Positions 1 through 8,891 of a DNA stretch of 64,000 nucleotides are shown here, piece by piece. The stretch is from CALFXN01 sp937957815 (GTDB lineage: Bacteria > Synergistota > Synergistia > Synergistales > Aminobacteriaceae). The notes under the pieces were generated by a model. The model made no database searches. It saw nothing but the letters and a program-made list of their open reading frames with translations, and was not told the origin of the DNA. The position numbers and the translations under genes are program-made. The first letter of the stretch is position 1. Each line of letters starts with the position of its first letter. The stretch covers positions 7,450-71,449 of the forward strand of contig DAIQNX010000015.1 in assembly GCA_036788195.1 (NCBI GenBank), in the 5' to 3' direction.

Positions 1-82
1 GCCGGAGTTGCCGGTAGTCTCCGGCGTCCAGGGAGCGTAGCGTTGAGAGCGCGGTCGGGAACAGGCTAATTTCGTATGGCAT
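1..82 (-). CDS. RelE/ParE-family toxin, N-terminal fragment (runs off the left edge)
   Basis: The ATG at 82-80 lies inside the last codons of the antitoxin gene, so the two frames overlap by 17 bases. The readable 27 residues begin MPYEISLFPTAL and continue STLRSLDAGDYRQLR, which resembles the first strand and helix of RelE/ParE ribonuclease/gyrase toxins. The catalytic C-terminal part is beyond the window. Antitoxin-first order with an overlapping toxin is usual for Phd/YefM-RelE modules. The family call rests on a short fragment plus context; the alternative is another small toxin fold. Confidence 0.6.
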   Translation of the reverse strand, partial: MPYEISLFPTALSTLRSLDAGDYRQLR

Positions 83-320
83 ATTTCGCGTCGAGCTCGG
101 CGCGGAGCTGCCTCCAGCTGATCTTTTCCCCCTTGTTCGCGTGGGCGTCGCGGAGAAGCCGGAGATTCAGCTCGTCTTCGATTCGCTGCATGTATTCGGC
201 ATCCGCCGCAGGAACGACGGCAAAAGACGGCTTCCCTTTTTGACGGACGATGGTGCGCTCACCCCGCCCGGCGCGTTCGACCGCCTCGTCGAGGTTGGCG
301 TTACAGAGTTCCCTGAGCAT
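66..320 (-). CDS. Phd/YefM-family antitoxin
   Basis: An 84-residue protein of the usual size for a Phd/YefM antitoxin. The N-terminal half (LRELCNANLDEAVERAGRG, then a short strand ending FAVVP) matches the DNA-binding Phd fold. The basic and acidic helical tail is the part that normally wraps the toxin. It should neutralise the overlapping downstream toxin and repress the pair. The start is the ATG at 320-318, with a weak GGGAG about 11 bases upstream. The RelE-like frame following it with a 17-base overlap supports the call. Confidence 0.75.
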   Translation of the reverse strand: MLRELCNANLDEAVERAGRGERTIVRQKGKPSFAVVPAADAEYMQRIEDELNLRLLRDAHANKGEKISWRQLRAELDAKYAIRN

Positions 321-389
321 GGAATCGAATCACTCCCTTTCATCTATCGCGTATATATTGTACCTCAAGCGTTCGCCCGGTCCCCACCC

Positions 390-418
390 TTGACACGGGG
401 CGAGGCATCGCCTAGTCT
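390..418 (+). promoter_or_regulatory. Predicted sigma-70 promoter for the cupin-marC pair
   Basis: A perfect TTGACA at 390-395, a 17-base spacer and TAGTCT at 413-418 (three of six consensus positions). It lies about 50 bases upstream of the cupin ATG, which has the strong RBS GAAGGAGGGA at 451-460. Confidence 0.5.
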
Positions 419-466
419 GTTTTCCGTCGTTACGGACGGATATCCTGAACGAAGGAGGGACATGGA

Positions 467-802
467 ATGAATGTTTTCGATCTGCACACGACCGTGTGGC
501 ATGAGACTCAGCCCGGCGCGAAAGGGTGCTTTCTTCACAGCGCGAAGATGACGGTGGGGTCGTGGGAGTTCGACGCGAATGTGGTGCTGCCGATGCATTC
601 GCACCCGCACGAGCAGATCCTGATGGTGACGAAAGGGAGCGTCGAGCTGACGCTCGGGGAGGAGAAACGCGTTCTCGAGGCGGGAAACATGGTCGTCGTT
701 CCCCCGGATGTGATCCACGGCGTGACGACCATCACGCGCGCGTGCGTCACGGATGTGTTCAGCCCCGTTCGGGAGGATTTCAAGAAGCGTTTCGGCGAAT
801 AG
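467..802 (+). CDS. Small cupin-domain protein
   Basis: A 111-residue single-domain cupin. Cupin motif 1 is visible as HSHPHEQILMVTKG (metal-binding His-His-Glu pattern) and motif 2 as GNMVVVPPDVIHG (His). Such proteins bind a divalent metal and act as isomerases, dioxygenases or sugar/acid binding proteins. The substrate cannot be told from sequence. The ATG at 467 follows a strong GGAGGGA. The marC gene starts 13 bases downstream with no visible RBS of its own, so the two are probably cotranscribed. Confidence 0.85.
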   Translation: MNVFDLHTTVWHETQPGAKGCFLHSAKMTVGSWEFDANVVLPMHSHPHEQILMVTKGSVELTLGEEKRVLEAGNMVVVPPDVIHGVTTITRACVTDVFSPVREDFKKRFGE

Positions 803-815
803 CCCACGACTCTGA

Positions 816-1421
816 ATGAGCACGATCCTGTCGCTTTTTGTCCCGCTCTTCGTGCTGATGGACTTCATCGGCACGATGCCCGTGTTCATCTCGCTCACGC
901 GGACGATGTCGTCCGGGGTGCGGCGCCGTACGGCGGTCGAGGCGTCCGCGGTCGCCGGAGCGATCGTGTTCGGGTTCGCGGTGATCGGGCACGCGCTTCT
1001 GGAATATTTCTCGCTCTCGATCGAGGCCGTGAGGGTCGGAGGAGGACTGCTCCTGCTCTACATCGCGTTCGGGATGATCCTCGCGAGCCCCTACGAGCAG
1101 GGGAAGAACCCGGAAGGAGGGTCCGCGGGGATCGTGGTCTCGCCGCTCGCGATTCCCATGCTCGCGGGCCCCGGGAGCATGACCTTCGCGATGATCGCGT
1201 GGCTCGACCTCCCCGGCTGGGAGAAGCTCTATCTCGTCGCGGCGCTGATTCTCGCGGTTTTCGCGGGGGCGGCGCTCCTGCTCGCGTCGTCGATCATCAA
1301 CCGTCTTCTCGGCTACGAATTCACGCGAGGGCTCGAGAAGATCACGGCCGTGATCGTATCGTTCATCGCGCTCGAGATGATCATGAGCGGCATCAAGGCC
1401 TATTTCTTCGCCGGGAGCTGA
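816..1421 (+). CDS. MarC-family integral membrane protein
   Basis: A 201-residue polytopic membrane protein with about six hydrophobic segments and typical MarC/UPF0056 features: the MDFIGTMPVFISLT segment near the N-terminus, a GGGLLLLYIAFGM helix, the SPLAIPMLAGPGSM loop and a C-terminal helix ending in GIKAYF. The family has been called NAAT transporters, but its substrates are unsettled and the original multiple-antibiotic-resistance role was withdrawn. The start lies 13 bases after the cupin stop with no clear RBS, suggesting reinitiation. A strong terminator follows. Confidence 0.85.
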   Translation: MSTILSLFVPLFVLMDFIGTMPVFISLTRTMSSGVRRRTAVEASAVAGAIVFGFAVIGHALLEYFSLSIEAVRVGGGLLLLYIAFGMILASPYEQGKNPEGGSAGIVVSPLAIPMLAGPGSMTFAMIAWLDLPGWEKLYLVAALILAVFAGAALLLASSIINRLLGYEFTRGLEKITAVIVSFIALEMIMSGIKAYFFAGS

Positions 1422-1445
1422 CGGACCCCCGGCACAGGACGACGC

Positions 1446-1482
1446 GAACGGCCGTCCCCCTGCCGCAGGGGGACGGCCGTTC
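1446..1482. terminator. Bidirectional intrinsic terminator
   Basis: A near-perfect GC-rich hairpin: 15-base arms starting GAACGGCCGT with a short loop, followed by TTCATTTT on the plus strand. It lies between marC (plus) and the convergent flavoprotein gene (minus) and can serve both. Confidence 0.85.
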
Positions 1483-1505
1483 TTCATTTTCCGGAGCCAC
1501 GTCCC

Positions 1506-2906
1506 CTACAGGAACATTCTCGCGAGCTTCCTGAGAAGGGATGACTCCATCTTCGTCATCATCCAGTCCTCCGCGAGCATCTTGTTGATCATCGAGACTG
1601 ACGGGAACGAGTGCTGCATCATGAGGACGTGGCGCATCCCCTTGCCGTACTGCATGGCGAACGTCCACTCGTGGACGAGCTCACTCGCGGCCTCGCCGAC
1701 GATGGTCGCGCCGTGGATCCGTCCGCGCCGGTCGGTGAGGACCTTGATGAATCCCTCCGGATGTCCGTCGGCGACCGTCCGGCCGTAGGACCGGTAGTCC
1801 TTCCGCATGGTCTGGACCTTCATGCCCTTCGCGCGGGCTTCCTTCTCGGTGAGGCCGACCTGCGCGATCTCCGGCTCCGTGAACACCGACCACGGGACGA
1901 CATACCGCTCGCGGCGCAGGAAGGGGAGCGAGAACGGGGAGAGCGCGTGCATGAGCGCGAGCATCCCCTGGTGCATCGCCGCGTGGGAGAGGAGGCTGTG
2001 GCCGTTGCAGTCGCCGACGGCGTAGACGTTCGGGACGTTCGTCCGCATGTGGCTGTCGACGGTGATGCCCTTCCTCGTGTAGGCGATTCCGGCGCGGTCG
2101 AGCGCGAGCGATTCGAGGACGGGTTTTCGCCCCGTCGCGACGAGGATGCGTTCCGACTCGAGCGAGCCGTTTTCCATAGCCGTGACGATCCTGCCGTCGC
2201 GGAGGGAGACATCCGTGATCCTCGCACCGTTGTAGACGTCGATCCCTTCCCTGCGGAAAACGCTCTCCAGAACGCGGGCGGCCTCTTCGTCGCCGACCGG
2301 GACGAGGTGCGGATCCATGTGCGCGACGGCGACCTTCGTCCCGAGGCGGGAGAAGGCCTGCGCCATCTCCGAACCGATCGCGCCGCCGCCGATGATCGTG
2401 AGGGACTCGGGCATCCGTTCGATCTCGAACATGTTCGCGTTCGTGAGGATATCCGGAATCTCCCGCAGCCCCGGAATCGGCGGGACGAAGGGCTCCGTCC
2501 CCGTCGCGACGAAGATCTTCTTCGCCGTATATGTCTCGTCGCCCGCCCGTATTTTCTGCGCGTCGACGAATTCGGCGGTTCCCTTCACGAGCGTGACCTT
2601 CTCGAAGACCTTCATGAGCTTCTTGTCGTTGATCCCGCGGATCTTCTCACGGACGACCCGCATCGGGTCCGAGGCGTTCAGGGCGAGGGTCGCGTCGATG
2701 CCGTAGGCTGCGAGCTCTCTCGCTCCGTGAAGCGCCCCGGCCGCTTTCAGAAGCGCCTTGCTCGGAATGCACCCGCAATTGAGGCATTCGCCCCCGACCT
2801 TGTCTTTTTCGATCGCGAGCACCGAAAGCCCCATCGCGGCTCCCATTGCCGAAACGGCCATTCCTGCCGGTCCCATGCCGATGACTGCGATGTCGAACTG
2901 CTTCAC
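1506..2906 (-). CDS. FAD-dependent pyridine nucleotide-disulfide oxidoreductase (dihydrolipoamide/mercuric reductase-like, atypical)
   Basis: A 466-residue flavoprotein with the FAD Rossmann motif GMGPAGMA near residue 10, the redox pair Cys41-Cys46 in GGECLNCGCIPSK, an NAD(P) motif GGGAIGSE, the ATGRKP stretch and a C-terminal dimerisation domain. In dihydrolipoamide dehydrogenase the C-terminus carries a catalytic His and Glu in an HPTxxE motif. Here that stretch reads FPSVSM, so both are missing. It is probably not a true Lpd, and no E2 or H-protein gene is nearby. The GTG at 2906 was chosen because it has a GGGGGAG RBS; longer in-frame starts would add non-homologous sequence. A good promoter lies upstream. 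Confidence 0.8.
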   Translation of the reverse strand: MKQFDIAVIGMGPAGMAVSAMGAAMGLSVLAIEKDKVGGECLNCGCIPSKALLKAAGALHGARELAAYGIDATLALNASDPMRVVREKIRGINDKKLMKVFEKVTLVKGTAEFVDAQKIRAGDETYTAKKIFVATGTEPFVPPIPGLREIPDILTNANMFEIERMPESLTIIGGGAIGSEMAQAFSRLGTKVAVAHMDPHLVPVGDEEAARVLESVFRREGIDVYNGARITDVSLRDGRIVTAMENGSLESERILVATGRKPVLESLALDRAGIAYTRKGITVDSHMRTNVPNVYAVGDCNGHSLLSHAAMHQGMLALMHALSPFSLPFLRRERYVVPWSVFTEPEIAQVGLTEKEARAKGMKVQTMRKDYRSYGRTVADGHPEGFIKVLTDRRGRIHGATIVGEAASELVHEWTFAMQYGKGMRHVLMMQHSFPSVSMINKMLAEDWMMTKMESSLLRKLARMFL

Positions 2907-2942
2907 GTCGTGTCTCCCCCTTCGCCGATACGTATGCTCCCT

Positions 2943-2970
2943 ATTATACCCTGGCATGGTATCTATGCAA
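2943..2970 (-). promoter_or_regulatory. Promoter of the flavoprotein gene, with an inverted repeat in the spacer
   Basis: On the minus strand: TTGCAT (2970-2965), a 16-base spacer and a perfect TATAAT (2948-2943), 37 bases from the GTG start. The inverted repeat ATACC-N7-GGTAT (2946-2962) overlaps the spacer and the -10, a plausible repressor site. The operator role is inference. Confidence 0.6.
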
Positions 2971-3073
2971 GCCTGAATCATAATGCCGTGCGATGTGAAT
3001 GGAACGCGGTGCGCGTCTGATACAATGATGCATATTTCAGTATTGTACTTTGTTTCTGGACGGTGAGGCACCG

Positions 3074-3811
3074 ATGCCGATCGATCCGGAGCGGTCGTCC
3101 GATGACGACGACGCGTTCGTGCGTCTTGAAAATGTCACGCGAACCTTTCCGATGGGGGAGGTGGATGTTCGCGTGCTTCGCGGCGTGACCGCGTCGATTC
3201 CGCGCGGGTGCGTCACGGCGATCGTCGGAGAGTCGGGATCGGGGAAGACGACGCTTCTCAATCTCATCGGAGGGATCGACCGTCCGAGCGATGGACGCGT
3301 CATCGTCGGCGGAACGGATCTTGTGAAACTCTCCGACCGGGAGCTCACGTTCTTCCGGCGAAACCGCGTCGGGTTCGTCTTTCAGCTCTACAATCTCATC
3401 GCGACGCTCACGGCGCGCGAGAACGTCATGACGGCGGCCGAACTCGTCGCCGACGCGGCGACTCCGGACGAGGCGCTCTCCCTCGTCGGTCTCGACGGCT
3501 TCGGAGACCACTTCCCCGGACAGCTTTCTGGGGGCCAGCAGCAGCGCGTCTCCATCGCCCGCGCGATCGCGAAGCGCCCGGAACTTCTTCTGTGCGACGA
3601 ACCTACCGGGGCGCTCGACCGCGAGACCGGAGTCCGAATCCTGGCGCTGCTTCAGACTCTCAACGAGCGGCAGGGCGTGACGATCGTCCTCATCACGCAT
3701 TCCCGCCCCATAGCCGCACTCGCGCACCGGGTTCTCTCCCTCGAGGACGGAATCGTCCGGTCGGTCAGGGATTCGAAGAATCCGAAGCGGGCGGAGGAAC
3801 TCGAATGGTGA
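3074..3811 (+). CDS. ABC transporter ATP-binding protein (MacB/LolD type)
   Basis: A 245-residue ATPase with Walker A GESGSGKTT, Q-loop FQLYNL, signature LSGGQQQR, Walker B LLLCDEPTGALD and the H-loop THS. The DEPTGALD form and FxLYNL Q-loop are typical of the MacB/LolD/FtsE branch, which powers FtsX-type permeases. The ATG at 3074 is preferred over an upstream TTG at 3050 because it has GGTGAG six bases ahead. The permease gene overlaps the 3' end by 7 bases, and a membrane fusion protein follows, giving a three-gene tripartite pump operon. Confidence 0.9.
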   Translation: MPIDPERSSDDDDAFVRLENVTRTFPMGEVDVRVLRGVTASIPRGCVTAIVGESGSGKTTLLNLIGGIDRPSDGRVIVGGTDLVKLSDRELTFFRRNRVGFVFQLYNLIATLTARENVMTAAELVADAATPDEALSLVGLDGFGDHFPGQLSGGQQQRVSIARAIAKRPELLLCDEPTGALDRETGVRILALLQTLNERQGVTIVLITHSRPIAALAHRVLSLEDGIVRSVRDSKNPKRAEELEW

Positions 3812-6195
3812 GCGTATTGACCCGAAAACTCCTGCGCGATCTCGCGCGAAGCGGGGGAACCCTCTCCGCCGTGGCGGTCATCGCGGCCGCCGGAGCCGCG
3901 TGCCTCGTGGCGTTCGTCTCGTCGCTCGCGAACCTCGAACACGCGCGCGACGACTACTACGCAAGTGCGAGAATGGCGGACTTCTGGGTGGATCTCAGGA
4001 AGTGTCCCGTCGAGGATGTCCGCCGCGCGGCGGCCCGGATCGAAGGCGTGGCGGACATCCTCGCGAGGATCGGCTGGTCGGCCGTTCTTGACGTCGAGGG
4101 GACGACGATGCCGGTCAACGCCATGATCCTGTCGCTGCCTTCCGATCCGGCGAACGCCATCGCCGGGATCGTCATGAAAAAGGGATCCGCATTTTCGGCG
4201 GGAGCGCGCAATCAGACGATCCTCTCGGACAAGTTCGCCCGCGCCCGTTCGCTCGGTCCCGGAGACACGCTCACGGCGGTCGCGGGAGGGCAGCGGAGGA
4301 CGCTCGTCGTGACGGGAACGGCGGACAGCCCCGAGTTTATCTACCTCGTGTCTCCGGGGAGCATTGCGGAGGATCCCGCAACCTACGGCGTGCTCTACGT
4401 GAAGCATGACTTCGCGGAAGACATGTTCGGTTTCGAAGGGGCCTGCAATGGAATCGTCGGCCTCCTGACGCCCGAGGGAGAGCGGGATGTCAGGGGCGTT
4501 CTCGAGCGGCTCTCGCGGGAACTCGCGCCGTTCGGCGTCCTGAACGCGTACGCGAGGAAGGACCAGTTTTCCGCGCAGATGATCGACGGGGAGCTGCAAC
4601 AGCTCGGGACGACGTCGGTTCTGCTTCCAGCCGTCTTTTTCGGCATCGCGGCGATGGTTCTGAATATCCTGATGACGCGCCTCGCCGAGAAACAGCGAAC
4701 GGTCGTCGGAACGCTCAAGGCCATCGGGTACGGCGACGGAAGGCTGGTGCGGCACTTTCTGCTCTTCGGCGCTGTGACCGGTCTTGCCGGAGGGGCGCTC
4801 GGATCGCTCGCCGGGGTCTGGATGACGGCCGGGATGACGCGTCTCTATCGCTTCTATTTCACGTTCCCTGATCTCTCGTCGCGGGTCGCGCCCGCGGTCG
4901 TCGCGGGAGCGTGCGCCCTGTCGGCGGTCTTCGCGATACTCGGAAGCCTCCAGGGGCTCCGGCGCGTGCTCCGTCTCCATCCGGCCGAAGCCATGCGTCC
5001 GCAGTCGCCTCCGTCGGCCTCGCAGACGTTTGCGGAACGACTTCCCTTCATCGGGCGACGACTCGGGTTCCGCTGGAGAATGGTTCTCCGGAATCTCGAC
5101 CGTCACAGGGCCAGAGCGCTGATCGCCGTGATCTCGGCCGCCTTCGGCGCGTCCATCCTGCTGCTCGCCTTCGGTTTTCTCGATTCGATCGGGGCGATCG
5201 TCGACTTCCAGTACCGGAAGGTCCTCCGGAGCGACTATCGCCTGACGTTCGACTCCGAAGCGGATGACGGGGCGCTCGGCGAGGTCCGGGATCTTCCGGG
5301 CGTCGTCCGCGCCGAGCCGGTTCTTTCGGTCGTGTGTACGTTCGCGTCCCGGAGCGAGACGAAGCGCGGCACGATTACGGGCATCGGCGGAGGCGCGGAA
5401 CTTCTCGTTCCGCGCGACGCGGACGGGTGCGTCGTGGCGGTTCCGCCCGCCGGACTCCTTATGGCCGACCGGATGGCCGGGGCGCTTGGTCTGCGGACCG
5501 GCGACCGCGTCACGGTGACGCCGTCGCGGGGGGGGCGTCGCCCCGTCGACGTCCGGGTCGCGGGTACGATCCGGAGTTCCGTGGGCATGGCCGTTTACGC
5601 CTCGCGCGACTGGCTGAACCGGATCCTTAACGAACGGGATGTCCTGAACGGAGTGGAGGTTCTCTTCCAGTCCGGGGCGGACGACACCCTCAGGCGCGAG
5701 TTCCTCTCTTCCGTCGTCGAACGTCCGGGGATCGGGACGGTCACGGACATCGCGCGCGAGAAGCGGGCCCTGCGGCGACAGATGGACGGAGCCCTCGCGG
5801 GGAGCGTGATCGTGATGGTTCTCTTCGCGGGCGTGATCTTTTTCGGAGTGACCCTCAACGGTACGCTCGTATCGCTCGAGGAGCGGCGCCGGGAGGCGGC
5901 GACGCTCCTCGTCATGGGGTATTCGGATGCGGAGGTCGGCGCCCTCTTTCTGCGTGAGACGCTTCTCGTCAATCTCGTCGGGGCGCTCTTCGGGGTGCCG
6001 CTCGGGGTCTTCGGGCTCCATTTCTTCATGGCGACCGTTCAGACGGATGCGTTCTCGTTTTCCGCCGAACTTCGTCCCGAGAGCGTCCTCTACACGCTGC
6101 TGACGGCGCTTTCTTTCGTCTTCGCGTGCCACGCCGTGACGCGCCGTATCCTCGCGCGCCTCGACTGGCGGGAATCCCTGAACGTCCGGGAATAG
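3805..6195 (+). CDS. FtsX-like ABC transporter permease (two FtsX domains)
   Basis: A 796-residue permease. An N-terminal membrane helix (SAVAVIAAAGAACLVAFVSS) is followed by a large extracytoplasmic domain, a first FtsX bundle near residues 270-390, a second anchor and extracytoplasmic domain, and a C-terminal FtsX bundle. This two-bundle, ten-helix-like plan is that of long FtsX/DevC-type permeases rather than four-helix MacB. The ATG lies inside the last codons of the ATPase gene (7-base overlap), so translation is coupled. With the ATPase and adaptor it should export a hydrophobic compound, lipid or peptide. The substrate is unknown. Confidence 0.88.
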   Translation: MVSVLTRKLLRDLARSGGTLSAVAVIAAAGAACLVAFVSSLANLEHARDDYYASARMADFWVDLRKCPVEDVRRAAARIEGVADILARIGWSAVLDVEGTTMPVNAMILSLPSDPANAIAGIVMKKGSAFSAGARNQTILSDKFARARSLGPGDTLTAVAGGQRRTLVVTGTADSPEFIYLVSPGSIAEDPATYGVLYVKHDFAEDMFGFEGACNGIVGLLTPEGERDVRGVLERLSRELAPFGVLNAYARKDQFSAQMIDGELQQLGTTSVLLPAVFFGIAAMVLNILMTRLAEKQRTVVGTLKAIGYGDGRLVRHFLLFGAVTGLAGGALGSLAGVWMTAGMTRLYRFYFTFPDLSSRVAPAVVAGACALSAVFAILGSLQGLRRVLRLHPAEAMRPQSPPSASQTFAERLPFIGRRLGFRWRMVLRNLDRHRARALIAVISAAFGASILLLAFGFLDSIGAIVDFQYRKVLRSDYRLTFDSEADDGALGEVRDLPGVVRAEPVLSVVCTFASRSETKRGTITGIGGGAELLVPRDADGCVVAVPPAGLLMADRMAGALGLRTGDRVTVTPSRGGRRPVDVRVAGTIRSSVGMAVYASRDWLNRILNERDVLNGVEVLFQSGADDTLRREFLSSVVERPGIGTVTDIAREKRALRRQMDGALAGSVIVMVLFAGVIFFGVTLNGTLVSLEERRREAATLLVMGYSDAEVGALFLRETLLVNLVGALFGVPLGVFGLHFFMATVQTDAFSFSAELRPESVLYTLLTALSFVFACHAVTRRILARLDWRESLNVRE

Positions 6196-6217
6196 ATTCC
6201 GAAAGGAAGTGACCGGT

Positions 6218-7435
6218 ATGGAACTGCGGCGTCGAGCGTTGCGCACAGCCGCACTGATCTTTCTCCTCGCACTTGCGGCGTGGATCGTATGCCGGAGGAT
6301 GACGGAGGCGCTTCCCGTCAGGACGGCGCGCCTTAGGACGGGGACGATCCGGGAAGTTGTCGAGGATCGGGCACGGACGACGCTGCCTCACGTCGTCCAC
6401 GTCACGATGCCGCAGCAGGGGCGCATTCTGCCCGTGGAACTCGCCGAAGGGACGTCCGTCGCCAAGGGACAGGTGATCGCGCGTCTCGAGGACGAAGACC
6501 TCCGCGACGCCTACGCGGAATCGCTCTCGATCGTCCGGGCCATGGCGGAAAACGTGACGGCGGCGCGGGCTCAGGTGAAGGCGAGCGCGTCGCGTCGCGA
6601 CTATCTCAAGTGGCTGACCGAGGCGCGCGAGAAGGTCTACGGCAAGGACGGCCTGAGCGGCCAGGCCATCCGCGAGACGCGGGCCGACTATCTCGAGGCG
6701 GAGATGGACCTCGAGGGGAACACGGCGCAGCTTCAGTCGTCGCTCGCGCTCTCGTCCACGAGCCGCCTGCTTCCCATCTTCCTCAAACGCATCCTCGGGC
6801 GGACCGTCGTCGAGAGTTCCATCGACGGTGTCGTACTGCGGCGGCATGTCTGGAACGTCAGAATGATGCAGGCCGGCGAACCGATCATGGACCTCGGGGA
6901 CATGCGGGAACTCCGCGTGACGGCCGACGTCCTGACCGAAGAGGCCGTGCGCGTCCGGCCCGGGCAGAAGGTCGCGGTCTATGGGGAGACGGTCGGGGGG
7001 GAACTCGAGGGACGCGTGGCGCGCGTCGAGCCGATGGGGTTCACGAAGCTCTCGTCGCTCGGTGTCGAGCAGCAGCGCGTGAACGTGATCGTCGACTTCG
7101 CGGACGGGGAACTCGACCGTCTCTCCCGCGACCTCGGACGAACGCTCGGTCTCGAGTACCGTGTCCGCGTCCGGATCGTCACGGCCGAGAAGGAGAATGT
7201 CCTTCTCGCGCCGCGTTCCGCCCTGGTCCGCGGGAACGGCGCGACGTGGCGGCTCTTCGTCGTCCGGAACGGACGGGCGGAAGCGCTCGCGGTCGTCCCG
7301 GGAGTGAGCGACGACGAACAGGTCGAGATCCTCCGGACCGCATCGGGGGATCTGTCCGACGGAGACGAGGTGATCGTCGCCCCGGAGGAGTCCGTGACCT
7401 CCGGGGCGCGGGTTCGGGCTACAGAAGGGGACTGA
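6218..7435 (+). CDS. HlyD/MacA-type efflux adaptor (membrane fusion protein)
   Basis: A 405-residue protein with an N-terminal membrane anchor (about residues 7-25), a biotinyl-lipoyl-like half-motif (PQQGRILPVELAEGTSVAKGQVIARLED), a helical hairpin with many Ala/Arg residues, and a beta-barrel and C-terminal domain. It would link the ABC pump to an outer-membrane channel. No outer-membrane factor gene is nearby. The ATG at 6218 fits the RBS AAAGGAAG; a GTG at 6209 would overlap that RBS. Its last 17 bases overlap the end of the convergent cardiolipin synthase gene. Confidence 0.85.
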   Translation: MELRRRALRTAALIFLLALAAWIVCRRMTEALPVRTARLRTGTIREVVEDRARTTLPHVVHVTMPQQGRILPVELAEGTSVAKGQVIARLEDEDLRDAYAESLSIVRAMAENVTAARAQVKASASRRDYLKWLTEAREKVYGKDGLSGQAIRETRADYLEAEMDLEGNTAQLQSSLALSSTSRLLPIFLKRILGRTVVESSIDGVVLRRHVWNVRMMQAGEPIMDLGDMRELRVTADVLTEEAVRVRPGQKVAVYGETVGGELEGRVARVEPMGFTKLSSLGVEQQRVNVIVDFADGELDRLSRDLGRTLGLEYRVRVRIVTAEKENVLLAPRSALVRGNGATWRLFVVRNGRAEALAVVPGVSDDEQVEILRTASGDLSDGDEVIVAPEESVTSGARVRATEGD

Positions 7436-8891
7436 AGAGCTTCGTGACGCTCTCGACGGGCGGCATCCAGCGCGGCCGCGCCTGCCACTCCTCGAGGACG
7501 AGGCGGCGGGAGCGCGAGCGGTACTCTTCCTGCGCGTCGAGAAGGAGCTCGTTCTCGTCGCGCCCGTAGAGAATCAGGTTGATCTCGAAGTTGAGCGCGA
7601 ACGACCGGATATCGAAGTTGCTCGACCCGAGGAAGGTGAGTTCGCCGTCGACGCTCATCGTCTTCGCGTGAAGCAGGCCGTCCTGGTAGAGATAGAGCTC
7701 GACGCCGATCCGCAGCAGATCGCCGAAGTAGGCGCGCGCCGCGTGCCCGACGACGAACTGGTCCGATTTTTCCGGGACGATCAGCCGGACGCGGACGCCT
7801 CTGAGGCACGCGACTTCGATCGCCTGCAGAAGCCCCGCGTCGGGGATGAGGTACGGCGTCGTGATCGTGACTTGTTCCCTCGCGCCGATGATCGACGCGA
7901 CGATGAGCCGCTGGTAGTTCTCGGTCGCGTAGGACGGCCCCGACGGAACGGTCTGCATGACGCTCCCCCCGGGCTGGAGCGGCTCGTTGAAGAGGTGTTC
8001 CGCGTCCATCATCTCCCCCGTCTCGGAGTACCAGTCCTCGAGGAAGACGCTTTCGAGCTGCCGCACGACCGGCCCCCTGAGGCGCAGCGAGATGTCGTGC
8101 CAGACGAGGTTCCTGTGGCCGTACCGCGGGTCCGTGATGTTGTGCGAGCCCGTGTAGGCGATCGAGCGGTCGATGACGGCGAGCTTCCGGTGGTTGCGCA
8201 GGTCGAACCGGGCGGCCTTCCGCCGGAAGAGCTGGACGGGCAGCGCCTCTTCGAGGCGGATTCCCGCGTCCCGGAACTCCTGCGCGTGCCGCTTGAGGAA
8301 CGCGGACGACCCCACGCTGTCGACGAGCAGGCGGCAGATCACCCCGCGGGATGCGGCGCGCTTGAGCGCGTCGACGACCCCCCAGGTCTTCTCATCCTTC
8401 ACGAAGATGTAGTAGAGCAGGTTGACCTCCGAAACGGCCTCCTCGATGTCCGCCGCGAGCATGTCGAGCATGACGTGCGCGTCCGTGAACGGGACGCATT
8501 CGTTGCCGCCGACGATCGTCATGTGTCCGAGCCCTTCCGCCAGCCGGACGATCGGATCGAGCGCGTCGGAGACCTTCGGGTGGACGATCCCGGGGCCTTC
8601 CCTTGCGATGCGGTCGCGGATCCCCTTGAGGTGGGCGAGCATCGTCCTGCGCCGTTCGAGCTTCTTCGACGGGAGCATCCGGGATCCCATCAGAAGGTAG
8701 ATGATCGCGCCGGGGATGGGCCAGAAGAAGATCACGAGGAGCCAGACGGTCGCGGTCGAGGGCTCGTGACGCAGCGGGACCACGCAGAGCGCCGCGATGC
8801 GGATGATCCACGACGCGGCCTCGTGGATCGTGAAGGTCAGAATGCCGAACGCATGTCCCTGGAAAAACTGGATGATACCCATGTCGCTCAT
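7419..8891 (-). CDS. cls: Cardiolipin synthase (phospholipase D family)
   Basis: A 490-residue protein: two N-terminal membrane helices, then two PLD domains with HKD motifs HRKLAVID...GSHN and HAKTMSVD...GSSN. Bacterial cardiolipin synthases of this layout condense two phosphatidylglycerol molecules in the inner membrane. Length and the N-terminal PLDc_N-like segment (VWLLVIFFWPIPGAIIYLLMG region) are normal. The ATG at 8891-8889 sits in an ATGA overlap with the preceding gene and has GGGAGGGA upstream. The 3' end overlaps the adaptor gene by 17 bases on the opposite strand. Confidence 0.92.
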   Translation of the reverse strand: MSDMGIIQFFQGHAFGILTFTIHEAASWIIRIAALCVVPLRHEPSTATVWLLVIFFWPIPGAIIYLLMGSRMLPSKKLERRRTMLAHLKGIRDRIAREGPGIVHPKVSDALDPIVRLAEGLGHMTIVGGNECVPFTDAHVMLDMLAADIEEAVSEVNLLYYIFVKDEKTWGVVDALKRAASRGVICRLLVDSVGSSAFLKRHAQEFRDAGIRLEEALPVQLFRRKAARFDLRNHRKLAVIDRSIAYTGSHNITDPRYGHRNLVWHDISLRLRGPVVRQLESVFLEDWYSETGEMMDAEHLFNEPLQPGGSVMQTVPSGPSYATENYQRLIVASIIGAREQVTITTPYLIPDAGLLQAIEVACLRGVRVRLIVPEKSDQFVVGHAARAYFGDLLRIGVELYLYQDGLLHAKTMSVDGELTFLGSSNFDIRSFALNFEINLILYGRDENELLLDAQEEYRSRSRRLVLEEWQARPRWMPPVESVTKLFSPLL

